Notes: generated from the sequence alone by a model not told the origin. Numbered from the stretch's first letter, positions 21,900 through 34,987 are shown. The stretch is 64,000 nt of DNA from Anastatus disparis (GCA_017163975.1 JAFFSR010000352.1:310001-374000); one strand, 5' to 3'. Translations and numbers: made by a program.

Positions 21900-23995
21900 C
21901 CCATATGGAAAAAATTTTTGGATATAATTGTAAATAACTGTTAATAACTGTAAATAAATGTAAATAACTGTAAATAACTATAGAAAAGTGTTAAAAAATG
22001 TGGGAATTGAGACATAAATAACAGTTATTTACAATTATTTAGAATTATTTACTGTTATTTACACTTATTTACAGTTATTAACTATTATTTACACTTATTA
22101 AGAGGGGGTCGAGTATATCTGTCCTTTTCTAATCAAAGAATTGATTTTTTCACAAAAATTAATAATTGTAGCTAAAAATAAGAAGAAAGCCCCATCTCGT
22201 ATAATAAAAAGCAAGATTCTCTTTTATGAGGAAAAATTATTTTTATCGCTTCGTTTTTAAGAAAACCTTGAAAAACTGAATTGTCCATCCTAACCTCTAT
22301 TTTTTAAGTTTTTCAAGGTTTTCTTCAAAATGAATCGATAAAAATAATTTTCCCTCATCAAAGATAATCTTGCTTTTTATTATACGAGATGGGGCCATCT
22401 CCTTATTTTTTGCTACAATTATTAGTTTTTGCAAAAAAATTAATTCTTTGATTAGAAAAGGACAGAGATATACGACCTGCTCTTAACTGTTATTTACACT
22501 TATTTGCAGTTATTTATATTTATTTACAGTTATTTACATTCATTCACTTTTTTCATAATTATTTACAGTTATTTACGATTATTTATAGTTTTTGAAGCTA
22601 TGCTTGTTACGCGACGTTACGGCAGGGGCACTAAATGTATAAAAATCGACAGTCCCAAATGTCACCCAGCGTGAATGAATGAATACGGCACAGGATGCCA
22701 TTATTGCTATCAACATACAAACATTCTTTTTTCTCTTTCTTTCTTTCCCTCTCTCCCATTCCGCTTAAGAATATGCATGTATATACATATAAGAAAGATA
22801 AAGAAAAAGAGACTGCTTGTTGTAACCGGCAAAGAAGGCTAGACATAACCCCCTCCATTCGCGGCTACCTTTATTGTACATATAAGAGAAAGGAAGAGAG
22901 AGGGAGAGAGTCAATTCTTAAAGCCGGCGGACAGAGAAGGATAGACGCAACCCTCTCTATTCTTTATGAAAAAGAAAGAGAGAGGGAGAGAGTCAATTCT
23001 TAAAGCCGGCGGACAGAGAAGGATGGACGTAGAATACGATGATTAAATAAATAAATTATGTAAATAATATTTATTTAATTTAAATTTTAAAATTAGTATA
23101 CGTATGAAAATATGCGTTTGTATTTATAATATTATAATCTTAATATATTTTTTTGGCAAGAAATTTTTTATTTTCTCTCATTATCTTCCTCCGTTTATTA
23201 ATATGTGTATATTTATATAGTTGTTATTAATTACTACATTAATAACAAAAAATGAAAGTTTAATAAAATTTAATAAAATTTTTGTATTTTTCTGTTTACA
23301 ATGCACATGACGAAAATTACGTTTACCTAAATATATGTTTTTTTAATAATTGATATTAATAAAAAACTACATTATTAATACATTTTTAAATACATAATAC
23401 ATCGAATGAAAAATAACGTTTTCACTAAAAAATTAATTATAATTTTGCAAATGTCACACTTCCTAATTTCTATGTATATTTTACAATTATTTGCAATTAT
23501 TTACATTTTCGAAAATTATCACGAATTTATTCAATAATTTTATATATAGGCGAAAATTTTTAAAAATGTGAATAACTGTAAATAATTGTAAAAACTATGG
23601 AAAATTGTAAATAGTTGTAAATAATTATAAATAACTGTAAATAACTGTAAAAAAACTGTAAATAACTATAAATAATTGTAGATAATTATTAATAACATTA
23701 AATTATTCACTAATTCAAAAATTTTTGAAAATGTAAATAACTGTAAATAATTATGAATAATTGTAAATAATTATAAAAAACTGTAAATAATTGTGAATAA
23801 TTGTAAATAACTGTAAATAACAGTTAATAATAGTTAATAACTGTAAATAACTGTAAATAATAATAATTAATAATAAATAATATTAAATAACTGTAAATAA
23901 TTATTATTTATGTCTCAATTCCTACATTTTTTAACAGTTATTTACAATTATTTACTATTATTTACAGTTTTTTGCATAAATTGTTTCCATATGGG
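21900..23995. mobile_element. 2.1-kb element with CCCATATGGAAA ends and CTGTAAATAA subrepeats
   Basis: The ends CCCATATGGAAA and TTTCCATATGGG are followed inward on both sides by arrays of an approximately 10-bp motif (CTGTAAATAA and variants), at 21935-22110, 22485-22590 and 23460-23970. A fold-back block (22107-22478) has arms sharing CTTTTCTAATCAAAGAATT and TTTCAAGGTTTTCTT. A purine-rich segment with two 82-bp-period copies of a GAGAGTCAATTCTTAAAGCC unit lies at 22890-23030. No transposase is visible, so it is non-autonomous. Confidence 0.55.
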
Positions 23996-24058
23996 AAGGT
24001 AAAAATGCAGATGAAAATTAATAATTATAAAGTAACAACAAGTTAAATAAATTTAAAT

Positions 24059-24531
24059 ACACGGAGAGAAAACTCAAAGGATTTTACCATATTAACTCTC
24101 GAAGGTATTTTAGCATGTTTACTCTCGAAGGTATAACCTAAAAATAAGTTGGTAATGTTGCTTGAATTCGAGAGATTCGACCAAGTTGTTTACTTATAGT
24201 AAATTACTAAGAACGCGCTGCTACTGTCCCATAAGTTCGATGTTATAATACTTAGAATTCGTGGCACTATAGCAAAAGACTGTGCGTAGCAATTGTTCTA
24301 TCAAGCAGTATCAAGGTTTATTTACTTGGGTGGCGCTGCGACAAAGTCATCGCGTTCTAGCAATACTACCTCACGATCCGAGGTACTTTACTATAAATAT
24401 TCAACATACTAAAAGACTGTGAATTCTAAGTGATTTACTTCGAGTTTTAAGGTAACATAGTATCGAAATTTTATATGGTACAAAGGCATGTTAAATTCGA
24501 AGAAAAATGCTTTGACTTTTCCCTCCGTGTA
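24059..24531. mobile_element. MITE with ACACGGAGAGAAAA ends
   Basis: The left end ACACGGAGAGAAAA pairs with TTTTCCCTCCGTGT on the right. Inward the arms share TTTTACCATAT / ATATGGTACAAA-type sequence. About 470 bp, non-coding, inside the 11.7-kb element. Confidence 0.65.
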
Positions 24532-24737
24532 GTAATAACAATTACAGAAATTTAAAAAAAAAAAAATTATGGTATTCATTAAATTATGTTTAATCTTATA
24601 AAAACAAAAATAAAATAATTTCATAAAGATTCAGCAATAAAAAAATATTTAAAAATATTTTTCAATTGCAAGGTTAAATACGAAAACATAACGTATAAAA
24701 GGCTTAGAGCGCTCGATTGCTTCGCCTACTTACCATC

Positions 24738-25813
24738 GAGGGGGGGGGGGGGCTGCTCTACAAAATTGCACAGGTCTGTATCACAGAGACAGAAGATATA
24801 AAATCAATGTGCTGAACAAAGATAGCATATATCGATACACTAAGTTTATCGCTCAGTATCAGCCCCTCGGGGCGCTACCGCGCCCCTTGATTAAAATCTT
24901 TACCCTAGCTAAATTTAAACATTTTTTTTTAAATTTATAAACGTTACTCAAGTAACATCGATACGTGAGTAACACCGTAATTTGAGTTGAGTTATTGCCC
25001 ACACAGCATGAAAGGTTGCTGCAAGGTTTCAGAAATAAAATTCTTATTATTGAAACCTTGCAGCAATCTTTCATGCTGTGTAGGTGCTTGAGTTTGAATT
25101 CCAACCTTAGGCCCGAATTTATAGTCGTTGCTCAAACTCAAGCATTGAGTATGCTCCATTCTCAAACATCGTTCTGTCTTTGTCTCTCTCATAATTAAAT
25201 CTCATTCCGTCTTTCAGGTTCGAATTCATAGACCCAACTCAAGTAAAGATTCGTTACTCAAATCTCATTCTGTCTCTGCTTCTCTCATGATAACAAAAAA
25301 AGACACAGGATGTAACCAGTACTTCAGTTTTGTTTATGAATTTAAACCTCAATGCTTGAGTTTGAACAACGACTATAAATTCGGACCTCAGGCAGAAAGT
25401 TGTAGTCGTTACTCAGTTCTCAGTTCTCAGCTTACATGAATCAAACATCATTCCGTCTTATTTTTCTCATGATGAGAAAACAGACAGATGACACAATCAT
25501 TACTTGAGTTACTTCCATACATTCGAATCTAATCATTTTTCGTTTGAATATTTTATAGGATAATAATGAGTTTAACCAATCAGAGAGGTTATTTCTTTAG
25601 GATTAGAGATACATAAATTATTCTCTTACTTATGTAGTATAGATGTATAGCACCACCAACCGTATAACGTACTACATGTATGTATGTGCGTGATCGCGAT
25701 GTCCCAAGGGGATCGCTCTAGAAAATTGCACAACTCTGTATCACAGAGACAGAAGATATAAAATCAATGTGCTGAACAAAGATAGCATATATCGATACAC
25801 TAAATTTATCGTT
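24738..25813. repeat. 100-bp direct repeats enclosing fold-back sequences
   Basis: A G run of about 14 bases (24738-24751) is followed by a 100-bp unit (24752-24851, core TGTATCACAGAGACAGAAG) that recurs nearly unchanged at 25717-25813. Between them are a hairpin element (24998-25081) and an inverted pair of about 36 bp (25113-25148 and 25351-25386, core TATAGTCGTTGCTCAAACTC). The arrangement could be a segmental duplication or terminal direct repeats of a small element; no coding sequence is seen. Confidence 0.5.
24998..25081. mobile_element. short hairpin MITE with CCACACAGCATG ends
   Basis: The arms read CCACACAGCATGAAAGGTTG onward and their complement ending CATGCTGTGTAGG, with a loop of about 20 bp. 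TGC flanks both sides. The terminus matches that of the hairpin at 59657-59806. Confidence 0.6.
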
Positions 25814-25993
25814 TCGGAGCAATTCTCCAGTCCACAGTCCCGACCGAGCTTCCATTCTCTTATGTTTGATTTCGTACTCAGAATTTGTCACTTTATGGTT
25901 TTTCATGCTCGAGTTTACAACAATAACATCGATGTTTAATTTTTATCAATCAATTATAATAAATATAATATAACAAAATATTTAAATATTAAA

Positions 25994-28900
25994 ATGGGAT
26001 TTTCAAGTAAATTAGTAAGTTATAATAAATGTTGTAATCCTTATAAATTGAAGAATCATCGAAAAACTAAGTCATTACAGAAAGTGTCAGAAAATATTAA
26101 AAAAGTTTTGATTAATGTTACATTGGATGAAAGAATATGTTCGACATGCAGAAAACGTGCTTATAAAGATTATAATGACCTACAATGTTGGTGTTCATCT
26201 ATTGAATATTTTATGAAAATTATTTTTTATAATTAATTAATATCTTTTCTATAAATCTTGCATGCAATTATTTAATTCTAGGCATAATATTATTGGCAAA
26301 AAAAAAACTTATTAACAAAATTTATGTTGAATGTTTAATATTTAGGTTATAGTTGCTTCTGTTTTATGTAAATTTTGCATGCTATTTATTTTAGATGTAA
26401 TAAAAATGGTAAAGTTTAATTCCCACAATTTCTGTTAGTTGTCGACTCCTTACATCATAAAAAACTGTTCATTAACAAATGCTTTAAAATTTAATTCACA
26501 ACTTCAATATAATTTCACAAATAAATAGTTAAAATTTTGTAACCTCCAGCGGTTTTAAAAGTAAGATATAAAACTGAAATTTTCATTTTATATAATAAAT
26601 ATCATTAAAATAACAAATTTAAAATATTATATTATAATTATGAAACCGTTAATCGTTCTAAAAATTTAACTATTTATTTATAAAGTTATATTGAAGTTAT
26701 AAACCAAATTTCAACGCATTTTATAATAAATAATTTTTTTATGATGTAATGGGTCGACAACTACCTTAAAGATTATCTTTTATATAAATTTTGCATGCAA
26801 TTATTTTATTCCAGATGTAATATTATTTGCAAAAAAATCTTATTTACAAAACTTTTGTTGAATGTTTAATATTTAAGTTATAGTTGCTTCTGTTTTATGT
26901 TAATTTTGCATGTTATTACTTTATTTTAAAACAATAAATTACTTGATTTTATAACGAATATTATAATAGCAAAGAAGTGTAACTTACAAAAATCCTATTG
27001 AAAGTTTAATATGTAGGTAACCGTTAATTGCAAATACCAACTAAAATATATAAATTTTAAATATTCTCACAAAATTAAAAATATTTATTCAGAGTATTTA
27101 AAACATTTAATTCTTAATAAATAGCTCTTATTGTAGTTTCATTATGTGTTTGTCAACAATCATTATTTTGTAGTAGCTTTCTAGTTCTGTAAAACTTAAG
27201 ATGCGTTGAAAATTTAAATGACATTTATTGAATTATGTATTTTAATTTTTTGAATTTGCTTTTATAATATCTTTCTCGCATGTTTCTTATTTAGTATTTT
27301 CTTGTCTGTAAAATTTCCAATATAAACTTATTCTTGCTGTGCAATTCTATTCCTTGCAGTAATGGAAGTAGATAGTTTACAAAGTCCATTTTCAGTAGGG
27401 GCTGTATCTAGATTTAGTAATGATTGCATTAACAATGATTTGGATGATATTTTAGATGAGTTGAGAATGGATGACTCTTGTGCAGCAATTGCTTTACCAC
27501 CGCATATTATCAATGATTCTATTGGATTACTAAATAACTTGAAAGTAATTTTCCATGATCCATCAACGTCAAGAGATAATCAAATAAAAATTATTACAAT
27601 GTTGCCAATCACATGGAGTTATACTCAAATAAAACTATATTTTGATGCTTCTTATCATATGATCAAATATGCTCGTAGTCTTATCAAAGACAAGGGGAGT
27701 TTGTCATCACCTTATCACAAATTAGGTATTTACTTTAATATTTGTATGTAATTTCAATTTTCTTTTAATATTTTAATTTATAAATATCGAATAATAATTT
27801 TATGGTAAGAGAAGCAAATGCAAAATATAAGGAAAATTTTTTTTCGAATTTTTTAAATCTGTTAAGTTTTGGTATCTTTAAAGTTATTGTGTTTAAATGA
27901 AAATAATAAATTAAATATTACCTAATATTAGCATTCAAAATATTTCTTTATTATACTTTAGAAATAATATAAGATGTGCTTCTAATATATTGATAATATT
28001 TACATTATTTTTTTTTATTTTAACTATTTAAAATGAAATATTTTTAAGTGTCTATAATCAAATTAACCATGTTAACTAAATAGGTATTAAAAATATTTTA
28101 AACAAACAAAAGTTGTTTATAATGAATTATATCATGAATATTTCGTTTTACATAAAATATTTTCTGCTTAGGTAAATCCATATCTTGTGATATAATCTCT
28201 TCAGTTACGAACTTTTATTTAAGAGATGATATAACTTGGACTATGCCTGGCATGAAGAATGTAATATGTACAAGAAGTAGTGATGGAATTAAAGAGAAAC
28301 TTCAAAAGTGACTGATTCTGTTGAATTTAACGGAATTATATCAGCTTTATAAATTGGAATTTCCAGAGAATAAAATTGGTTTCACAAAATTTACTATGTT
28401 GCGTCCTAAAAACTGTGTGTTAGCAGGAAGCAGTGGGACTCACAGCGTGTGTGTCTGTTCTTATCATCAAAATGTAAAGTTGATGATTTTAGGTACTTTA
28501 ATTTATTATGATCATATATCTTAATATAAATAATAGTACTTCCAATTTTGAAGGCTAATTTTTTTTTACAGATAGTCATTTATCTAATTTTACAAAAAAT
28601 GAAGAACAGAAAATAACATCATATGTAGATTGTTTTGATTTTTTAATTCGTGAATTACCATCTGACTTGTGTTATTTAAACAACTGCGAGAAATGTCCAG
28701 GATCTATCAATCTAGAGAAATTCTTATTAAAAGTGTTTGAAGATAATTACGTCACCTCGATTTCTTTCAAGCAGTGGATTAATAATCCACAAACAACTTT
28801 AGAAACTTAAATCAAGGAAACGCCTGAATTTGTAAAATATTTTTGTGAAAAAGTAAATGGATTACTTCCTCATGCAACAATAGCATCCAAACAATCTTCA

Positions 28901-29647
28901 TATTCAAGAAAATTAAAAGACCATCTGGAACCACATGAATTTCAAATAATTGTGGACTTTGCCGAAAATTACGCGTTCACGATTCAAGATGCTGCTCCTG
29001 GTTTCCATTGGAATAACGCTACAATACACCAAGCTACAATCTATAATGTCGTAATTTAATACAAAGAAAATGAAATCACAAAACATAAAAGTTTAGTTAT
29101 AATTTCTGATTGCTTAATTCATGATGCTGTAGCAGTTTATTCGTTCCATAAAATAATTCAGAATTTTTTGAATGATGAATTTTCTTCTATAAAAAAGATT
29201 TATTATTTCTCTGACGGTGCCCCCCAACAGTATAAGAATTTCAAAAATGTTATTAATTTAGCTAATCATAAAATGGATTTTTGATCAGACGCTGAATGGC
29301 ATTTTTATCCCACAGCCCATGGGAAAGATCCATGTGATGGTCTTGGGGCAACAGTAAAAAGAGGAGCTCTTAGAGCAAGCCTACAGAGATCAACAATTGA
29401 GCCAATTTTGACAAGTGAAGATCTATTTGATTGGCTAAGCACAACTGAAAGAATGCCAAATATAACCTTCAAATATTCTACCCAGAAAAATTATGATCAA
29501 ACTAAAAAATTTTTAGCCTAACGGTTTTACAATTACAGACGGGTACAACATCTTCAGGACCAGCACTGTTTGATTCCAATTAATGGTACCATAAGAGCGA
29601 AACTATATTCTGAATATAATTTTTATACAGACACTGTTATTTTATAA
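25994..29647 (+). pseudogene. DDE-type transposase pseudogene B (Sola-like by inference), multi-exon
   Basis: The first block (25994-26236) has KCCNPYKLKNHRK and ICSTCRKRAYK, a Cys-rich N-terminal domain. The second (27362-27725) has LDDILDEL and IKIITMLPITWSYTQIKLYF. An intron with GT...AG (27726-28171) leads to DITWTMPGMKNV, LTELYQLYKLEFP, GFTKFTMLRP and GTHSVCVCSYHQN. A 79-bp intron (28493-28571) leads to the catalytic part: CEKCPG, DFAENYAF, YYFSDGAPQQYKN and HGKDPCDGLGATVKRG, a plausible D-D-D/E triad. Frame is kept throughout, but five internal stops occur (28309, 28808, 29057, 29282 and 29519), so it is dead. The terminal stop is at 29645. Confidence 0.72.
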
Positions 29648-29839
29648 TTTTTCTCTGTCTTCGACCAATGTAAAGAAAAGTTATTGTTATTTGCTTAATT
29701 TTGATTAAATTATATATTTAAGGATAAAAATAAATATTATTATTATTAAATAACATTTTCCTAAATAAAACATACTTCATATTGTTTAAAGTTAGGATGT
29801 TAAAAGATTAAAGTATTGGTCATTATTATTGTTTTTATT

Positions 29840-31136
29840 TTGATTATTAAATATTTTATGATAATGATGATGATCATGATAATGATTATTATTATTATTT
29901 TTATCATGATTAATATTTTCTAGTAACTGAAATAATTAAGATGCAGTAGAGTAGCTTTAAATATTGGTTTAGATTATCATTCTTAATTACCTTATACTAT
30001 TAGTCATTGCTTTATGTTTATTTTTAATCATAGTATAATTAATGACAAAAATAATAATAATCATCACTACATAACATTCTTCTAAAAGGAAATGTCTTTT
30101 GATATTCTTATTTTGAGTAATGATTGTAAAAATAGAACTAATCATCGCTCTATCATATTTTCATTTATTATAATTATTTTTTTTAAGTTGAAAAGTATTT
30201 AAAAATTAAAATGTCACTAGAATGGAAATAAAATGAAAAAGTACTTGTCAACAGTTTGACAATCTACGAATACAAAATTTTTTAATTTTGTAATATTTTA
30301 TAATGAATAAATTTTATGCATCTTGAATTTATTTAATTTAATTTCTTTTATTTCCAGATATATGATATAAATATCAATTCCTAAATATATTTTTGAATTT
30401 TCTCAATGCATAGTCTATTTGCAAAATTAAAATGTCACTAGAATGAGGATGAAATCAAAAAATACTTGCCAAAAGTTCCACAATCTATAAATGAAACATT
30501 CTTTGAATTCGTAATAAATTTTTATATTAAATCAATATCATGCCTATAGAATTTATTTTGCTTTATTTCTTTTACTTCTAGATATATGATATAAATATTA
30601 ATTCTAAATAAATAATATGTATTAAAAAAATTTTTCAACACATATTTAAAATTATTATAATAACAATTTATTGAAGTACATAAATATGTTTTGGTTGTGA
30701 ATGTATTTTGAGGATGTCTAAATAATGAACAGTTGATATTTCAATTCAGATTCTAAATTAATACTTAAATCATTAAAAAATAGATCTCTTTTAGGATATT
30801 TAAAAATCATTTGTTCGTATATTGCATTATCTATAATCGAAGAACCAAATCCACAGTATATATGTTTTAAATTAAAAATTCTATTTTATTTTTTAATATT
30901 CAAAGTTCTATAGCTCTTCTCTCAGTTCTATGCCTAAGATGAAACAGAGCTCACTTCAAGATATTATAAAAAGACAACATAGTGCAACCTGTGTGAAATC
31001 AACCTGGTCGAACACCAGAAATTCAAAATTACATCAAAGTACAAAATGAACCAATCAGAAGACAGCAATTCTGAGATTAAAAAAAATTTGTGTAGATTCT
31101 ACTCATCATTTGCAACAATAAATATATTCATAAGTA
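29840..31136. repeat. AT-rich 3' region with simple repeat and 220-bp tandem duplication
   Basis: It begins with ATGATAATGATGATG-type simple sequence (about 29855-29905). Two diverged copies of a unit of about 220 bp start at 30208 and 30428, sharing AAAATGTCACTAGAATG and AGATATATGATATAAATAT. No coding potential seen. It lies between the transposase remnant and the right TIR. Confidence 0.6.
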
Positions 31137-33513
31137 AATCTCTAAAATCCTTAGTTTCTGAGGAAAAAAATAATTAAGTTGGTAATTTAACAAAAAAATT
31201 TTAAAAATCACAATATTCTATTACTTATTACTTGTAATCCCTTTGACCTATGCCTCTAAATTTTTTTTTGTATATTTTGGGTATCAAATGAAACCTCTTC
31301 ACGGATTTTCAGCAAATTCTATTTTTTTGTCAGTCGAGTTGACATGAAACGTCCCATATGTATATGAGTAGTAATGTTATTACGGAGAGACATAAACGGA
31401 GATACGGAAATAGAAATAAATAGTCGGAGAAACGGAGACAGAGATACGGAGACAGAGGGACAGAGACGAAAAACGGAGACGGAGAAATGGAGACGGAAAA
31501 ACAAAGACGAAGAAACGGGGACAGAAAATGGAGACACAAAAACGGAGACAGTACTACGGAGACGAGCAAACCGAGACGGAGAGACAGAGACAGAGAAACG
31601 CTGACAGAGACAGAGAAGCGGTGATCAAAAAACAGGGAGACGGATAAAGACAGACATATATAAACAGATGGGGACGGAGTCTGAGAGACGAATTTATACA
31701 GGCAGATATGGTCAGATAAAGACGAAGGCGCGGTGACGGATGTTGTGTATGTGTGTATTTATATGAGGGTAAGTGTGGTTGTATAGATATTTGTATATGT
31801 GTGTATATGTATGGATATGTGTATATGTGTCTATTAGTACGTATGTAAGTGTATGGATATGTGTGTATATGTATGTGTGTATGTAAATGTGGTTATGTGT
31901 GTATGGGTTGGTGTATGTATGTATGTGTATGCGTGTATGTGTGTGTATGTGTATGTGCGTATGCATATGTGTGTATGTGTTTGTGTGTATATGTGTATGC
32001 GTATGTGTGTATATGTATATGTACGTGTGTATGTGTATGTGTGTATGTGTGCATGTGTATATGTATGTGTGCATGTGTTGATGTGCATGTGTACGTGTGT
32101 TTTTGCATGTACGTATGTGTATGTGCATGTGTGTATGTGTGTATGTGTGTATTTGTATGTGTGTATGTGTGTATGTGTATGTGTCTATGTGTGTTTATGT
32201 GTATGTGTGTATGTATGAATGAATATGTGTGAATGTGTGTATGTGTTTCTGTGTAAGTGTTTGTGTGCATGTGTATATGTGTATTTGTGTATCTGTATGC
32301 GTGTATGTGTATGTGTGGATGTGTCTGTGTATGTGCATACGTATATGTGTATGTTAAAGTTGCACGTGTGTATTTGTATGAATGTATGTGACAATAATGC
32401 AAAAGATAGTCACGTAAGAAAAAAAAGTCTTAATTTTACACTTTAATGTAATCAAAAAATAATATTATATCTGAGTAGTAATGTAATAACCGACAGGAGG
32501 TGTAGAAAAGACGAAGATAAAGAAACGTCGACGGTAAAACGGAGACAGAAAAATGAAAGCGTAGTGATGATGAAGAAACGAAGACGGACAGACGAAGACG
32601 GATTAACGGTGACAGAGTGACATAGATGGAGAGATAGTGACGGAGAGTCGGAGACATAGAGAAGGAGAAACGTAGACAGAAAGAAGATGACGGAGACAGA
32701 GTGACAAATATTGTGTATATATTTATGCATGTGTATGTTTGTGTATGTATGTGTATGTGTATGTGTGTATGTGTGTATGTGTATGTATGTCTATGAGTGT
32801 ATGTGTATAGATTAGTGTGTATGAGTATGTATGTATGTATATGTGCGTATGTGTATGTGTATGTGTCTGTATGTGTATGTGTGTATGTGTATGTTTGTAT
32901 GTATATGCGTATGTATGTATGCGTATGTGTGTATGTGAATGTGTGTATGTGTATGCGTGTATATGTACGTGTATATGTGTATGTGTGTATGTGTATGTGC
33001 GTATGTGTATGTGTCTATGTGTATGTGTGTATATGTATGTGTGTATGTGTATGTGTGTATTTGTTTGTGTGGATATGTGTGTGTATGTGTATGTGTGCGT
33101 GTGTATGTGTGCATGCGTATGTGCACGTGTGTATGTGGATGTGTGTGTATGTATATGTGTAAATGTGTTTATGTGCATGTGTATATGTATGTGTGTATGT
33201 GTATTGTACATGTGTTTATGTGCATGTGTACGTGTGTATGTGTGTATGTGTGTATGTGTATGTGTGTATATGTGTATATGTGTGTATGTGTATGTGTGTA
33301 AGTTCATGTGTATGTGTATATGTGTATGTGCGTATCTGTATGTGTGTATGTGTATGTGTGGATGTGTCTGTGTGTATAAGCATACGTATATGTATATTTC
33401 AAAGGTGCACGTTTGTATTCGTATGGATGTATGTGACAATAATGCAAAAGATAGTCACGTAAGAAAAAAAAGTCCTAATTTTGCACTTTACTGTAATAAA
33501 ATAATGATATATC

Positions 33514-33770
33514 GGTAAGAATATATATGCGAACATCGTACACACAGTGTGCGTACGAGCGTTAGTCCGACCTAACAAGTAACAGACGGCTTTGCGGTCG
33601 CAATGAAATCGCCGTCGCGATTGACGACAAGATTTAAGATTCATTCGTTGTTCTTGCCTGCTCTCGTGCGGATTGCGCTAAGTGTTCACTCCTTTTCTAA
33701 TTATATTGTCAAATAAACAATTATTTAATATTAGGTGGCCTCTGTGATTATTTCGCCCATCCACTCTTAC
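33514..33770. mobile_element. solo LTR-like insertion, 257 bp, 5-bp target duplication
   Basis: It interrupts the macrosatellite joint sequence and is flanked by ATATC on both sides (33509-33513 and 33771-33775). The short inverted ends are GTAAGA and TCTTAC. It has G+C-rich U3-like sequence and a CAAATAAAC polyadenylation-like site near 33712. Comparison with uninterrupted joints (for example 32459-32485) reveals the empty site. A 5-bp duplication fits a Copia- or BEL-type LTR; no internal region remains. Confidence 0.6.
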
Positions 33771-34596
33771 ATATCTGAGTGGTAATGTTTTTACCGACAG
33801 AAGGTGTAGAAAAAACGAAGACAAAGAAACGTCGACGGAAAAACAGAGACAGAAAAATGAAAGTGTAGCGATGAAGAAACGAAGACGGATTAACGGTTAC
33901 GGAGTGACATAGATGGAGAGATAGTGACAGAGAGTCGGAGACATAGAAAAGGAGAAACGGAGACGGAGATATGGAGACAGACGTATAAAGTTGGAGAAAC
34001 GTAGACAAAAAAAAGATGACGAAAACAGAGTGACGGATATTGTGTATGTGTTTATGTATGTGTATGTTTGTGTATGTGTATGTGTGTGTGTATGTGTGTA
34101 TGTGTATGTGTGTATGTGTATGTGTGTGTATGTGTATGTGTGTATGTGAATGTGTGTATGTGTATGCATATGTGGGTATGTGTGTATGTGTGGATGTGTT
34201 TGTATGTATGTGAATGTATGTATATTAATGTGTGTATGTTAATGTGTGTATATGTGCATGTGTATATGTATGTGTGTATGTATATGTACGTTTGTATATG
34301 TGTATGTGTATATGTGTATGTATATGTGTGTATGTGCATGTGCATATGAGTATGTGCGTATGTATATGTGTATATCTTGTAACGGCTCATATCAATTTTA
34401 GGTATAATTATTTAATTTAATATAAATATGTCATAAGAATGACTATATTATTTAAAAGATAGAATAATTTTTGGTTATAAGAAATTTAAATTACATTAAA
34501 AGCATAAGTAGGACTCCATAGTTACCTACTGAGGTTGATAAGATAACTCAAATGTATATATATATATATAGATATAGTAAAATGATTATAGCAATA

Positions 34597-34987
34597 GAAT
34601 GTTCTATTTCTTTTAATGAAGAAGTATTATCAATATTCAATTGTTAATAATAAAATGTAACTTTCTAAATATAATTCTGTATATATAAATAGAACATTCT
34701 ATTTATATAATATGTATGAAACTGATTACTCTATTAAAAGTTTAAAGATATTAATTAAAATATAAAAGATTAACTTTTTCAATTGATAAATAATAAAATT
34801 AACTATAAAAAATAGTTATTTGAAATGTAAAGGAAATAGAATGTTTCTTTTACTAATACATTTATCTTAATTAAATGTTTCTTTTGTAAATATCTAAAAT
34901 AAATGTTATGGAACATTCTATTTCCTTAAATATAATTCTTCAATAAGAAATAGAACCTCATAGAAGGTTTAAGAAATAATATAAAAG
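34597..34987 (+). promoter_or_regulatory. putative LTR promoter: TATA box with heat-shock-element-like motifs
   Basis: Three perfect GAANNTTC inverted pentamers (34597-34604, 34692-34699, 34911-34918), two imperfect ones (near 34839 and 34946-34970) and a TATAAAAG box at 34980. GAANNTTC is the core of heat shock factor binding sites. Responsiveness to heat is inference; in AT-rich DNA such 6-bp-specific motifs also occur by chance. Confidence 0.4.

Larger units (their letters stand above)
19644..31355. mobile_element. 11.7-kb DNA transposon with 219-bp TIRs (Sola-like by inference)
   Basis: Terminal inverted repeats 19644-19862 and 31137-31355 start GGGACGTTTCATGTCAA and match almost base for base over 219 bp. 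The flanks are ATAT on both sides (19640-19643 and 31356-31359), a plausible 4-bp target duplication, although the left flank is a TA microsatellite and so weak evidence. Inside are a plus-strand multi-exon DDE-type transposase pseudogene (25994-29647), a minus-strand methyltransferase-like gene remnant (20885-21681), a nested 2.1-kb element (21900-23995) and further MITEs. The Sola label rests on the transposase motif pattern and 4-bp duplication as I recall them. Another member with related ends lies at 55647-57006. Confidence 0.78.

Noticed and set aside
24738..24751. G14 run as a G-quadruplex regulatory element
   Set aside because: A single run without further G tracts nearby. It could be slippage or an assembly effect, and nothing links it to a promoter.
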